The translations under genes were made by a program, and so were the position numbers. Shown in pieces: positions 1 through 8,154 of a stretch of 64,000 bases of DNA. Under the pieces are notes generated by a model that ran no database searches, was not told the DNA's origin, and saw only the letters and a program-made list of their open reading frames with translations. Within the stretch, counting starts at the first letter, position 1. Every line of letters starts with the position of its first letter. Source of the DNA: Marinobacter goseongensis (lineage in GTDB: Bacteria; Pseudomonadota; Gammaproteobacteria; Pseudomonadales; Oleiphilaceae); NCBI RefSeq assembly GCF_023156235.1, contig NZ_JAKZAI010000001.1, forward strand, positions 54,462 through 118,461, written 5' to 3'.

Positions 1-219
1 CTCGATAACCCGTGCTTTGGTGCTCCATTTGGCCATGGGTTTGGAGATCAGCAGCGATACGATAGCTCCGGCAAAGCCGAACACGGCTGCGAACGCGAGC
101 AGTGAACCGTACTGAATACCATTCTGGGCAAGGTAGCTGTCCACGCCGAGAAGGCGCAGGGTAATGCTGGCTACAATAATGACCGCCAGGTTGGTGGCGA
201 GAAACAGCAAGATACGCAT
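1..219 (-). CDS. htpX: HtpX membrane metalloprotease, N-terminal part (cut by window edge)
   Basis: The reverse strand from the ATG at 217-219 encodes a protein starting [19 protein letters not shown] second hydrophobic segment follows (around residues 40-60), then [18 protein letters not shown]. This matches the first 73 residues of HtpX, an inner-membrane M48 zinc protease that degrades misfolded membrane proteins; the SKPMAKW stretch is typical of the family. The catalytic HEXXH region lies outside the window, so activity cannot be judged. It is the last visible gene of a minus-strand run (alaA, the 164-aa gene, htpX). Confidence 0.88.
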   Translation of the reverse strand, partial: MRILLFLATNLAVIIVASITLRLLGVDSYLAQNGIQYGSLLAFAAVFGFAGAIVSLLISKPMAKWSTKARVIE

Positions 220-316
220 TATCGGTTCCTTAAGTGAGTCATGTTCCACAATAGCGACATGTTACACCGACGTTATATGCGGCTTGTGGCGGTCGGTTCA
301 AGCGGTTTACGCGGAT

Positions 317-811
317 TTAATGATCGCCCCGGTTGCGGGGCTTCGCGGCCGTTTCGGTGCCAAAAAAAGTACCCTGCATCACTTGGGTGATGGTCGCGGA
401 GCGGCCACTGCGCAGGGCGCTGCGGATAAGGTGCACGTGAGTAGACAGATCGTGCCTGACGGATGGGGGCAATACGGTCTGATCCTGTGGCGCAAGGGAC
501 TCCAGTAGGGCCAGTAATCCCGGGCAGGCCGGCATGCTCAGACGCACAAAGGCGTCGCGGGTCAGCACGGCCTGATCCAGAGCTTCCTGACGGATGGTGT
601 CGACATAGCGCAACAGCCCTTCGTCTTCGAGCCAGAGCAGGGCGCCGAAACAGGCCATATGGCGCTTGCTGTGCAGGCCGAACTCATCGGGCTCGTCCGG
701 CCCTGCGATGTCTTCAACAAACAGGTTGATGCGCCTGGGGAACGCGTTGTAAAGCTGAACCAGTGCAATGGCGGCGTCTTTGTAGAATTCCTCAACGTGA
801 ATATCAGCCAT
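317..811 (-). CDS. Conserved hypothetical protein, 164 aa
   Basis: I do not recognise a named family. The protein starts MADIHVEEFYKDAAIAL and is probably mostly helical and soluble: there is no signal peptide or membrane segment. The C-terminus is basic and low in complexity (TETAAKPRNRGDH). Only 12 bases separate it from alaA on the same strand, and htpX follows, so it is probably co-transcribed with both. As I recall, P. aeruginosa also has a small unknown gene between its alaA-like aminotransferase and htpX, which suggests an orthologue. The coding call rests on position, length and lack of competing frames. Confidence 0.75.
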   Translation of the reverse strand: MADIHVEEFYKDAAIALVQLYNAFPRRINLFVEDIAGPDEPDEFGLHSKRHMACFGALLWLEDEGLLRYVDTIRQEALDQAVLTRDAFVRLSMPACPGLLALLESLAPQDQTVLPPSVRHDLSTHVHLIRSALRSGRSATITQVMQGTFFGTETAAKPRNRGDH

Positions 812-823
812 TTACCCCACCAA

Positions 824-2038
824 TCACTGCTGGTAATTCGAAAGAAAGTGGGCAAGCCGTGTCATGGAGTCCTCCAGGGTATCAACCCGGGGCAGGAAGA
901 CCACCCTCAGATGTTGCTTGTCATTGATATTGAAAGCCGAGCCCTGAACCAGAAGAATGCGCTCCTGCAACAGCAGATCCAGCACAAGCTTCTCGTCGTT
1001 GACGATCGGGAACTTCTTGGGGTCCAGTTTCGGAAACAGGTAAAGCGCCCCCTTGGGCTTGACACAGCTCACCCCGGGAATGTCATTCAGCAGTCGCCAT
1101 GCGGTTTCCCGTTGCTCGAACAATCGGCCACCGGGGGCCACCAGATCATCGATAGACTGGTAGCCGCCGAGTGCGGTCTGGATGGCCAACTGGGCGGGCA
1201 CGTTGGCGCACAGCCGCATATTGGACAGCATCTCGATACCTTCGATGAGGTCCCGCGCGCGGTGCTTGGCGCCACTGATGATCATCCAGCCGGAGCGGTA
1301 GCCTGCGGCCCGGTAATTCTTGGACAGACCGTTGTAGGTGAAGAACAGCACGTCGTCGGCCAATGAAGCCGTGGACACGTGCCGGGTGCCGTCGTACAGA
1401 ATCTTGTCGTAGATCTCGTCAGACAGAATGATCAGGTTGTGCTGTCGGGCCAGCTCGATGACCTGCTCCAGCAGCTCCGTTGAGTAAACCGCCCCGGTCG
1501 GGTTGTTGGGGTTGATCAGCACGATCGCGCGGGTGCGCTTGGTGATCTTCTTGCGAATATCGTCAATGTCGGGAAACCAGTCCTGGGCTTCATCACAGTG
1601 ATAATGCACCGGCTTGCCACTGGAGAGCGTCACGGCCGCCGTCCACAACGGGTAATCCGGAGCCGGAATCAGCACTTCGTCGCCGGTGTTGAGCATGGCC
1701 TGCATGGACATGACGATGAGCTCACTGACGCCGTTGCCAAGGAAAATGTCGTCGATATCGACTTTGTCGATGCCCCGCTGCTGGCAGTAGTGCATGACCG
1801 CCTTGCGGGCAGAGAACAGCCCCTTGGATTCCACATAGCCCTGGGCCAGAGGCATGTTGTAGATCACATCCTGCTGAATTTCTTCGGGTACATCCAGCTC
1901 GAACGCGGCCGGATTGCCGATGTTCAGCTTCAGCACCCGATGCCCTTCTTCTTCGAGCCGACGGGCCTCACGCAGAACCACGCCACGTATTTCGTAACAC
2001 ACGTTATCCAGCTTGGCGGACTTGTGGAAGTTCTGCAT
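824..2038 (-). CDS. alaA: Alanine-synthesising aminotransferase AlaA
   Basis: A 404-aa class I/II PLP-dependent aminotransferase that makes alanine from pyruvate and glutamate in the cytoplasm. It aligns from memory with E. coli AlaA (YfbQ) over its full length: SAKLDNVCYEIRG at the start, INPNNPTGAVY near residues 175-185, SDEIYDKILYD near 206-216, the Schiff-base lysine in NGLSK (about K240), and LCANVPAQLAIQTALGGYQS further on. The length equals the E. coli enzyme and the ATG at 2036-2038 gives the expected N-terminus. An AT-rich stretch with TATAAT on the minus strand lies about 35-45 bases upstream. It is the first gene of the run into the 164-aa gene and htpX. Confidence 0.93.
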   Translation of the reverse strand: MQNFHKSAKLDNVCYEIRGVVLREARRLEEEGHRVLKLNIGNPAAFELDVPEEIQQDVIYNMPLAQGYVESKGLFSARKAVMHYCQQRGIDKVDIDDIFLGNGVSELIVMSMQAMLNTGDEVLIPAPDYPLWTAAVTLSSGKPVHYHCDEAQDWFPDIDDIRKKITKRTRAIVLINPNNPTGAVYSTELLEQVIELARQHNLIILSDEIYDKILYDGTRHVSTASLADDVLFFTYNGLSKNYRAAGYRSGWMIISGAKHRARDLIEGIEMLSNMRLCANVPAQLAIQTALGGYQSIDDLVAPGGRLFEQRETAWRLLNDIPGVSCVKPKGALYLFPKLDPKKFPIVNDEKLVLDLLLQERILLVQGSAFNINDKQHLRVVFLPRVDTLEDSMTRLAHFLSNYQQ

Positions 2039-2185
2039 AAGACTGTGGTTCCCTTAACCCGATATCAGAAAAAATTATAATAACATCAATCTCGTATTCT
2101 AGCGGAGCATGACCGCCGGGCAACAGGGCAATTGTGATGAATTATGGCGAAAGAGGACTTTGTTCTTCGGATGATGTATTGTGCG

Positions 2186-2196
2186 CAATTCAATTG
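2186..2196. promoter_or_regulatory. OhrR/OspR-type operator before gpx
   Basis: CAATT-C-AATTG is a perfect 5-1-5 inverted repeat, with a further CAATT half-site at 2201-2205. OhrR boxes described in other bacteria have a CAATT-N-AATTG core. It lies 23 bases before the gpx start, and the second gene of the unit encodes an OhrR/OspR-type repressor, so autoregulation by peroxide is the natural inference. Confidence 0.6.
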
Positions 2197-2219
2197 ATGG
2201 CAATTAAAGGAGAGGGCGT

Positions 2220-2702
2220 GTGAGCGAAAGTATTTACGATTTTAGCGTTCAGGATATCAAGGGTAACGACCACGACATGGCGGAGTATCGGGGCAAAGTG
2301 CTGCTGATCGTTAATACTGCCAGCAAGTGTGGGTTCACCCCCCAGTTCGAGGGTCTGCAGGCGCTGCACAAGGATCTTGGCGAACGCGGGCTCGACGTGT
2401 TGGGGTTTCCCTGCAATCAGTTTCTCAATCAGGATCCCGCAGACAATGGCGCCATCAGCCAGTTCTGCAGCCTGAACTATGGCGTGGATTTTCCGATGTT
2501 TGCCAAGATCGAGGTCAACGGCCCCGAGGCGCACCCGCTGTACCGCTTTCTGAAACAGCAAGCCAAAGGTCTGATGGGCTCGGAGAAGGTCAAGTGGAAC
2601 TTCACGAAGTTTCTGGTGAACAGGGACGGGCAGGTGGTTCGCCGTTATCCGCCGACCAGTAAGCCGGAAGCGATCCGTGCCGACATCGAAAAGCTGCTGT
2701 AA
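2220..2702 (+). CDS. Glutathione peroxidase family protein (probably thioredoxin-dependent)
   Basis: A 160-aa cytoplasmic peroxidase that reduces hydroperoxides. The peroxidatic cysteine lies in NTASKCGFTPQ (C37), followed by GFPCNQF (C65), FCSLNYGVDFPMF (C83) and KWNFTKFLV (W126, N127). The C37/C83 pair fits the two-cysteine GPx type that is usually recycled by thioredoxin rather than glutathione; that substrate preference is family knowledge. The start is GTG at 2220 with AAAGGAGAG just upstream. The OhrR-type regulator gene starts 3 bases after the stop, so the two form an operon controlled by the operator at 2186-2196. It resembles P. aeruginosa PA2826 and E. coli BtuE. Confidence 0.92.
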   Translation: MSESIYDFSVQDIKGNDHDMAEYRGKVLLIVNTASKCGFTPQFEGLQALHKDLGERGLDVLGFPCNQFLNQDPADNGAISQFCSLNYGVDFPMFAKIEVNGPEAHPLYRFLKQQAKGLMGSEKVKWNFTKFLVNRDGQVVRRYPPTSKPEAIRADIEKLL

Positions 2703-2705
2703 TTT

Positions 2706-3173
2706 ATGACCGCACCGGAGGATGGCCTGGCCCTGGACAGCCAGGTCTGCTTTGCTCTGTACACCGCCAACCGCGCGGTGGTTGCGCGTTACCGGCCGTT
2801 GCTGGCCGAGCTGGGCCTGACCTATCCGCAGTACCTGGTGATGCTGGTGCTGTGGGAGGCTGCGGCGGGCGATCACCGCTTGAAGGTGTCAGAGGTGGGT
2901 GACCGTCTGCGGCTGGATTCCGGCACCCTGACGCCACTGTTGAAGCGCCTGGAGTTGCGCGGGCTGGTTAATCGTGCTCGCGGCGAAGACGATGAGCGGG
3001 TGGTGACGGTAGCTGTGACGCGAGCGGGCTACGACTTGCGTGCGCAGGCCTGTTCTGTGCCGGAACGTCTGCTATGCGCTACCGGGGTGGCACCGGAGCG
3101 ATTGATGGCGCTTCGGGACGAGCTCAGGTCGGTTCTTGCCGAGCTGGAGCGTCAGGCGCCCAGCGTTCGATAA
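2706..3173 (+). CDS. ospR: OhrR/OspR-type MarR regulator, organic-peroxide sensing
   Basis: A 155-aa MarR-family winged-helix repressor. The sensing cysteine is in LDSQVCFALY (C15), matching C22 of Xanthomonas OhrR and C24 of OspR. Further cysteines are C116 and C124; C124 sits where the resolving cysteine of two-cysteine OhrR proteins is expected. The winged helix spans about residues 55-105 (LKVSEVGDRLRLDSGTLTPL). It follows the peroxidase gene by 3 bases, the order gpx-ospR that I recall from P. aeruginosa. Its last 50 bases overlap the end of the convergent sensor-kinase gene. The symbol is by orthology in position and sequence; ohrR is the alternative. Confidence 0.85.
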   Translation: MTAPEDGLALDSQVCFALYTANRAVVARYRPLLAELGLTYPQYLVMLVLWEAAAGDHRLKVSEVGDRLRLDSGTLTPLLKRLELRGLVNRARGEDDERVVTVAVTRAGYDLRAQACSVPERLLCATGVAPERLMALRDELRSVLAELERQAPSVR

Positions 3174-5136
3174 CGGCTTTCAGATCGTTGCGGTTGTAAG
3201 GCTTGGTAATGTAGTCGTTCATACCGGAAGCCAGGCAATTCTCCCGGTCCCCCTGCATGACGTTGGCGGTCACCGCGATCACCGGCAAGGTTTTCCAGGC
3301 AGGGTTCTCCCGGATCTGCCGAGTCGCTTCATAGCCGTCCATGACTGGCATCTGGCAATCCATCAGAACCATGTCGTACGTCCTGTTCTCCATCGCCTGA
3401 AGCGCCCGCTTGCCGTTCTCCGCCAGATCAACGGTGTGCCCGAGCTTGCGCAACAGGCTGCTGGCCACCAGCTGATTGACCTGGTTGTCTTCCACCAGCA
3501 GGATGGCAAGGGCGGCTGAGCCCGCCGCCGCATTGTTTTCGCGTGTGGCCGCGGGCTCCGGCTCGGTGAGCGCGGTTTCGTAGACCGGCAGTGGCAGCGT
3601 CACGGTGAAATGGGTGCCGCGTCCCACTTCTGAATCCACCAGAATCTGTCCGTGCATGCGCTCGATCAGTTGTCGGCAGAGCGTCAGACCGAGGCCGGTT
3701 CCGCCATAGAGGCGAGTGGTGTCGGTGTCCGCCTGGGAGAACGGCGAGAATATGCGGTGCAGTCCCTCTTTGGACATGCCGATACCGGTGTCGATCACGT
3801 CGATCTTGACGTTACCGCCAACCCGCGAAACCCCAACTTTCACGCTGCCATCATCGGTAAACTTGATGGCATTGCTGAGCAGGTTGTTGAGGATCTGGCG
3901 GGTGCGCGTGGGGTCACCGAGAAACATCTCGGGCAGGTCACGGTCGATGTCTGCCAACAACTCGATGTGTTTTCTGCGGGCCTGCTGGGTATGGAGAACG
4001 GCACATTCCTCGATCAGGTTGCGGACGTTGAACGGAATGTTTTCCAGGCTCAGCTTGCCCGCTTCGACCTTCGATATATCGAGGATGTCGTTCAGCAGCC
4101 CCAACAGGCTCTGCCCGGCGTTCAGCGCGATCTCAAGCCGGTTACGCTGTTCCGGATCAAGATCCCCTTCCAGCGCAAGCCCCAGCATACCCAGTACCCC
4201 GTTGAGCGGGGTGCGGATTTCGTGGCTCATACTGGCCAGGAAATTGGCCCGTGAGCGCGCCCGCCGCACGGCATCCTCCTTGGCCTTCACCAGCGCCCGA
4301 TTGCCCCGCTGCAAGGCTGCGTTCTTCTCCGAGATTTCGCGGGTGCGGTCATCCACCTCCCGCTCCAGTTGCGCCGAGTAGTTTTTCATGGCGCTCTCGG
4401 CACGCCGCAGTTGGGCAAGGCTGGAGTCGATGGTTTGCAGGTGCTGGTTGATGATCCCGACCATTGCACCGATTTCGTCTTCCTGGTGGTTTAGCGGAAT
4501 AGGCAGGCGGACCTTCTCGGGTGTTTCCGCCTGCACCCGGCTCAGCGCATTGATGACGTTCATCATCGGACGAGTAAGTACGAGATAGAAAATAGCCAGC
4601 AGTGCGGCTGACAGGACCAAGCTCTTGAAGAAACCGCTGAGCAGGGTGTAACCGGCCCGCTGCATAAAGATCAGGCCATAGTGAAAGGTATCGATGGTTA
4701 CCGTCAGTGTGCCCAGAGGCAGGTCCGCAAGCTGGCGCACCCGCAGCTCGTCGCTGAAGGTCCGGTTTGCACCGAACAGGGCATCGCTGATCCAGCGGTA
4801 GGGCGACACCGGGCTGCTCTGACTGGCCGCTGCCATGGTGTGGCCGTCGTTATCAATGATGCGGGCATCAATGGTTGCAGGATGACGCAACAAGCCATCA
4901 AGGAGCTCTTCCGCCAGGCGGACATCAATGTTGTAGGCAATCTGGGAGGCCGGGCTGTGACTGATCTCGATCAGCGCGCGGATCTCTTCTTCCATGGATT
5001 CGCGGGCGCTGAAAAAGTCCAGGGTAACCTGCACAATGTTCAGAATCAGGCCCAGCGCCATGGCTAGCAACACGGTGTCGCGGGTGAGGCGAAAAGAAAG
5101 GCGTTTACGGAATAGCCTGGTCACCAGTTTACACAA
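3124..5136 (-). CDS. Hybrid sensor histidine kinase, SagS-like position
   Basis: A 670-aa inner-membrane hybrid kinase. It has a transmembrane helix at about 21-40, a periplasmic loop to about 160, a second helix at about 171-188, a HAMP-like linker to 240, and a coiled coil at 245-300. HisKA follows with MSHEIRTPLNGVLGM (phospho-acceptor H305), then HATPase_c (NLLSNAIKFTDDG, DTGIGM, GGTGLGLTL at 417-485). A receiver domain from about 544 carries VLMDCQMPVMDG (D593) and K645. There is no Hpt domain, so an external phosphotransfer protein is expected. The neighbours gpx/ospR match the setting of SagS in P. aeruginosa as I remember it. The start is TTG at 5134-5136 behind CAGGGA, or GTG four codons later. 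The gene follows the 258-aa gene by 43 bases. Confidence 0.9.
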   Translation of the reverse strand: MCKLVTRLFRKRLSFRLTRDTVLLAMALGLILNIVQVTLDFFSARESMEEEIRALIEISHSPASQIAYNIDVRLAEELLDGLLRHPATIDARIIDNDGHTMAAASQSSPVSPYRWISDALFGANRTFSDELRVRQLADLPLGTLTVTIDTFHYGLIFMQRAGYTLLSGFFKSLVLSAALLAIFYLVLTRPMMNVINALSRVQAETPEKVRLPIPLNHQEDEIGAMVGIINQHLQTIDSSLAQLRRAESAMKNYSAQLEREVDDRTREISEKNAALQRGNRALVKAKEDAVRRARSRANFLASMSHEIRTPLNGVLGMLGLALEGDLDPEQRNRLEIALNAGQSLLGLLNDILDISKVEAGKLSLENIPFNVRNLIEECAVLHTQQARRKHIELLADIDRDLPEMFLGDPTRTRQILNNLLSNAIKFTDDGSVKVGVSRVGGNVKIDVIDTGIGMSKEGLHRIFSPFSQADTDTTRLYGGTGLGLTLCRQLIERMHGQILVDSEVGRGTHFTVTLPLPVYETALTEPEPAATRENNAAAGSAALAILLVEDNQVNQLVASSLLRKLGHTVDLAENGKRALQAMENRTYDMVLMDCQMPVMDGYEATRQIRENPAWKTLPVIAVTANVMQGDRENCLASGMNDYITKPYNRNDLKAVIERWAPDAPARQEPT

Positions 5137-5179
5137 TCCCTGTCTGGAGGCGGTTCAGTCGCGAGCGGTCAGAATCCGG

Positions 5180-5956
5180 TCAATCATCGTAATCGGCTTT
5201 TTTCTTCCACTCGTCATCATGGAGAAAGGTATCCCAATCCTGGTCAAGTTTGGATGGGCCATCGTTACCTTCAGCGGCTTTCTGATCGTCAGTACTTATA
5301 GCCTCCAATTCCTTGATCCGGGTGCGGAAGCTTTTGACGGCCTTCATCGCAAGCGGGTTATCCTGAGACTTGCCCATTTCGGTGCTGGCCAGGTGATAGG
5401 AATGAATCGCCTTGCGAATCTGATTTTGCCGCACGTGGTCGCGAGCCTGAAAGACGTGGAGGTCGGCGTGTGTTTTATGCACCAAAAACAATACGTACTT
5501 CAGGTTTTTCTTGGCGGTGGCGTTGTCGATTTTCCCGGCCTTGTGCAGGCCTTCAATCATTTTGAAAAGATTTTGCAGTAACTCTTTAACATAGTTGGAC
5601 TTCTCCGGGGAGTCGATTTTCACCGGTGAGCGACTGTCGTTATTTTCCAGTACCTGTGTTCTGAGTTGCTGGGCGGCGGCAAGCCAGTCGTTGACCGGCC
5701 GCGCGGATTTCAGTGCCAGCAACTCGTTACAGGCTTCCTCCATACGCTTGATCAGCAGCAGTTTCAGGTCCGGGGTGAGGTACTGGCCAGGGATCTCGTT
5801 GAGCAGGCGGTTGGCGCGGTTGTACTGGTCTTCCTGAGAAGCGGTTCGCCGGGCCCGTTCAATTTTCGACCGTTCCCGCATCTGGATCGCCACAATGATA
5901 ATGATCGAAGCAGTGACAAGAGCGGCGAGTATCAGGACGATCGTAGTGGTATCCAT
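5180..5956 (-). CDS. Membrane-anchored helical protein of unknown function, 258 aa
   Basis: Residues 6-25 form one strongly hydrophobic segment (TIVLILAALVTASIIIIVAI), followed by a basic stretch (RERSKIERARR), so the bulk is predicted to be cytoplasmic. The rest is charged and helical, with likely coiled-coil parts at about 40-130 and 190-225 and a very acidic C-terminus (DQDWDTFLHDDEW). No enzymatic motif is visible. It lies 43 bases upstream of the hybrid kinase on the same strand and is probably co-transcribed with it, so it may be a scaffold or accessory of that kinase; this is inference from position. I do not recognise a named family. Confidence 0.82.
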   Translation of the reverse strand: MDTTTIVLILAALVTASIIIIVAIQMRERSKIERARRTASQEDQYNRANRLLNEIPGQYLTPDLKLLLIKRMEEACNELLALKSARPVNDWLAAAQQLRTQVLENNDSRSPVKIDSPEKSNYVKELLQNLFKMIEGLHKAGKIDNATAKKNLKYVLFLVHKTHADLHVFQARDHVRQNQIRKAIHSYHLASTEMGKSQDNPLAMKAVKSFRTRIKELEAISTDDQKAAEGNDGPSKLDQDWDTFLHDDEWKKKADYDD

Positions 5957-6186
5957 GAGATTGCTAACGACTCCGCATCAGTTCGGGTAACGGCGCATCC
6001 GGTTTCACGAATTCCGGTTTCTCCGCAAGTAACCGAAAGATTAGCAGAAAATCCGGAATGAATCCGTTTTCTAATGTGAAAGATTCACGCGTTTTATTGA
6101 TTTCGTGAATTGGCGCGATCCTGTACATTGTTGCAGTGAATGCTGAGGCTTGGCCCCGGCGAAATGGCGCGTGCTGGAGTGGTGTA
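5957..6186. promoter_or_regulatory. Divergent promoter region with repeats, upstream of the LysR gene
   Basis: This 230-base gap lies between two divergent genes. It holds a direct repeat TCCGGTTTC at 5998-6006 and 6013-6021, and a perfect inverted repeat ATTCACG (6083-6089) and CGTGAAT (6104-6110). A further TTCACGAA occurs at 6004-6011. Repeated TTCACG units in a divergent region next to a LysR gene suggest binding sites for that regulator. No clear -10/-35 pair was identified. Confidence 0.45.
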
Positions 6187-7197
6187 ATGGATATCTCCCG
6201 GGTGGATCTCAATCTTCTGGTGTACCTGGACGTGCTGCTCCGGGAGCGCAATGTTACCAAGGCCGCGAATCATCTGGGTATCACCCAGCCGGCCATGAGT
6301 AATGGCCTGCGGCGACTGAGGGATCTGTTCGGCGACCCGCTGCTGGTGCGCACCAGCGAGGGTATGTCGGCCACCGAACGTGCGCGGGAGTTGCAGCCGC
6401 TGGTGCGGAGCATACTGGCGGATATCGAGCAGGCGGTGCAGGAGAAAACGCCATTTTCGGCGATGGAAAGCCAGCGGGTATTCCGCATCATGGCCAGTGA
6501 CTACGCCGAATCCTGCCTGATGCCGCGAGTGCTTCGGCGGATCCGTCAGGAGGCACCCCACGTCACCCTGGATGTTCTGACCCCCAGTGACGTCAGCTTT
6601 CTGGACGTGGAGCAGGGGCGTCTGGATATGGCGATCAACCGGTTCGACAAGATCCCACAGTCGTTTCACCAGAAAACCCTGTGGACCGAATACTTCGCCT
6701 GCCTGATGAATGCGCGTAATCCGATTCTCAGGGAGCCATTTACGCTGGACACCTACCTCGATGCCAGCCATATCTGGGTGAGCAAAACCGGTTTTGGTGT
6801 TGGGGTGGGGGTTAATCCGAAAGATGTGCAACGGTTGGGATGGGTCGATGAAGCCTTGTCACTGATCGGTCGGAAGCGCCAGATATCTGTGTTTACCCGG
6901 CATTACCAGGTGGCGATGCTGTTGGCCGAACAGCACGACCTGATTGCCACGCTGCCATCCCGGGCGGCGTGGCTTCAGAAAGACAACGCCAACCTGGTGG
7001 TGAAAGTGCCGCCTTTCGATATCCCGCCGTTTGAGCTCAAGATGGCCTGGAGCCCGTTGCTGCAACACAACGCCGACCATCAATGGCTGCGAAAACTGAT
7101 TGCCGAAGTGGCGGAGGAGGTCGATGCGGAGTTTGCACCATTCGGTGCGCAGTTCGAGTCTGCCGACATTCCGGGGCCCCATCGGTCAGAGCGGTAG
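6187..7197 (+). CDS. LysR-family transcriptional regulator
   Basis: A protein of 336 aa from the ATG at 6187, chosen because GGAG sits 7 bases upstream and MDISRVDLNLLVYLDVLL is the normal family start; an in-frame GTG at 6136 would add 17 residues. The N-terminal winged helix (about 1-65) contains RNVTKAANHLGITQPAMSNG and LFGDPLLVRTSEGM. The effector-binding domain follows (about 90-310). The pattern resembles the NodD/LinR-like group of LysR proteins; the effector is unknown. The gene ends in a 12-base tail-to-tail overlap with the GNAT gene. Upstream repeats at 6083-6110 may be its operator. Confidence 0.9.
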   Translation: MDISRVDLNLLVYLDVLLRERNVTKAANHLGITQPAMSNGLRRLRDLFGDPLLVRTSEGMSATERARELQPLVRSILADIEQAVQEKTPFSAMESQRVFRIMASDYAESCLMPRVLRRIRQEAPHVTLDVLTPSDVSFLDVEQGRLDMAINRFDKIPQSFHQKTLWTEYFACLMNARNPILREPFTLDTYLDASHIWVSKTGFGVGVGVNPKDVQRLGWVDEALSLIGRKRQISVFTRHYQVAMLLAEQHDLIATLPSRAAWLQKDNANLVVKVPPFDIPPFELKMAWSPLLQHNADHQWLRKLIAEVAEEVDAEFAPFGAQFESADIPGPHRSER

Positions 7198-8154
7198 ATC
7201 CCTGAGTTCCAGAGAGCGGCGTCCGGCCTCCCACATGCGCACGAAGGTTTCCCCGAGCAGCTTGACCCTGCCGCCGTTGGCGAAACTGGCAAAGCCCTCC
7301 GGTTTGTAAAAGTCGTGGCGGTACAGCACGCCCTCGCGATCCACAAGCATGAAAGGCTGGTCGGTCACTGGATAGTCGGGATTCACCAGGCGCAGCTCGA
7401 TCCGGCTCGGTAGTCGTCTCATCAGTTCTACAATCTGGTGGCGACGCTTGATCAACGGCTTGTCGTCATGGATCAGCAGGCGGATTTCACTCAGTCGATG
7501 GCGGCGGGCCAGAGCTGACAGCAGCTCCCGGAACTGGTGGCGATCATAAATGTCGTGATCCAGCAGCCGATCATACAGCCAGAGCCGCTGGCATGCCTGG
7601 CCGGCCAGGGTGTCCAGCAGGGTAATCATGTGGTGTTCCGCGGAAAACAGCCAGGAAGGCCGGTCCTCGCCCAACAACAGCGGGCAGCTACGTTCGCCGG
7701 ACTCGGAGGCGATCAGCCCCGGTGCAAGGCAGCGCATATCCAAGTGGGGGATGCCGGCGTCGTCATACAGGTCCGAACAGACATGAAAGCCAGCGCGCTG
7801 ATAAAAGGCGACCGCGTGTCGCTGGGCGGAGAGCCGCAGTTCATTGAACTGCTCCCCGGCGTCCCGGATCAGTTGGCGAAGCAGGGCTTCACCGACGCCT
7901 TGACCCCGCCATGGCGGCAGCACGGCCATGCGGCCGATGTGCGCGGTCTCGTCCAGCGTGGAAAACAGACGCGCTACGGCGACCGGTTCATTGTTTGTCG
8001 TCACCGCCAGGTAGTGGTCTGCGATTTCATCGGTGGCGTCCCATTCCAGGTGTGGCGGCACCCGCTGTTCGTCAACGAAGACCCGCTGCCGTATATCGCG
8101 AATGTGCCCCGGCGCCAGTTGCCAGCTGTATTTGCGGATACGTATCGGTGTCAT
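7186..8154 (-). CDS. GNAT acetyltransferase fused to a PLD-like C-terminal domain
   Basis: A 322-aa two-domain protein. Residues 1-145 are a GNAT N-acetyltransferase, with RQRVFVDEQRVPPHLEWD near the start, the acetyl-CoA loop LPPWRGQGVGEALL at about 78-91, and AFYQRAGFHV near 115. Residues about 150-322 form a second domain that resembles the phospholipase-D-like module found behind such acetyltransferases in pseudomonads, but no HxKxxxxD catalytic motif is evident. The substrate is unknown. Its ATG overlaps the roxA stop by 4 bases, so translation is probably coupled. It is the last gene of the rluE-to-GNAT run. Confidence 0.82.
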   Translation of the reverse strand: MTPIRIRKYSWQLAPGHIRDIRQRVFVDEQRVPPHLEWDATDEIADHYLAVTTNNEPVAVARLFSTLDETAHIGRMAVLPPWRGQGVGEALLRQLIRDAGEQFNELRLSAQRHAVAFYQRAGFHVCSDLYDDAGIPHLDMRCLAPGLIASESGERSCPLLLGEDRPSWLFSAEHHMITLLDTLAGQACQRLWLYDRLLDHDIYDRHQFRELLSALARRHRLSEIRLLIHDDKPLIKRRHQIVELMRRLPSRIELRLVNPDYPVTDQPFMLVDREGVLYRHDFYKPEGFASFANGGRVKLLGETFVRMWEAGRRSLELRDLPL

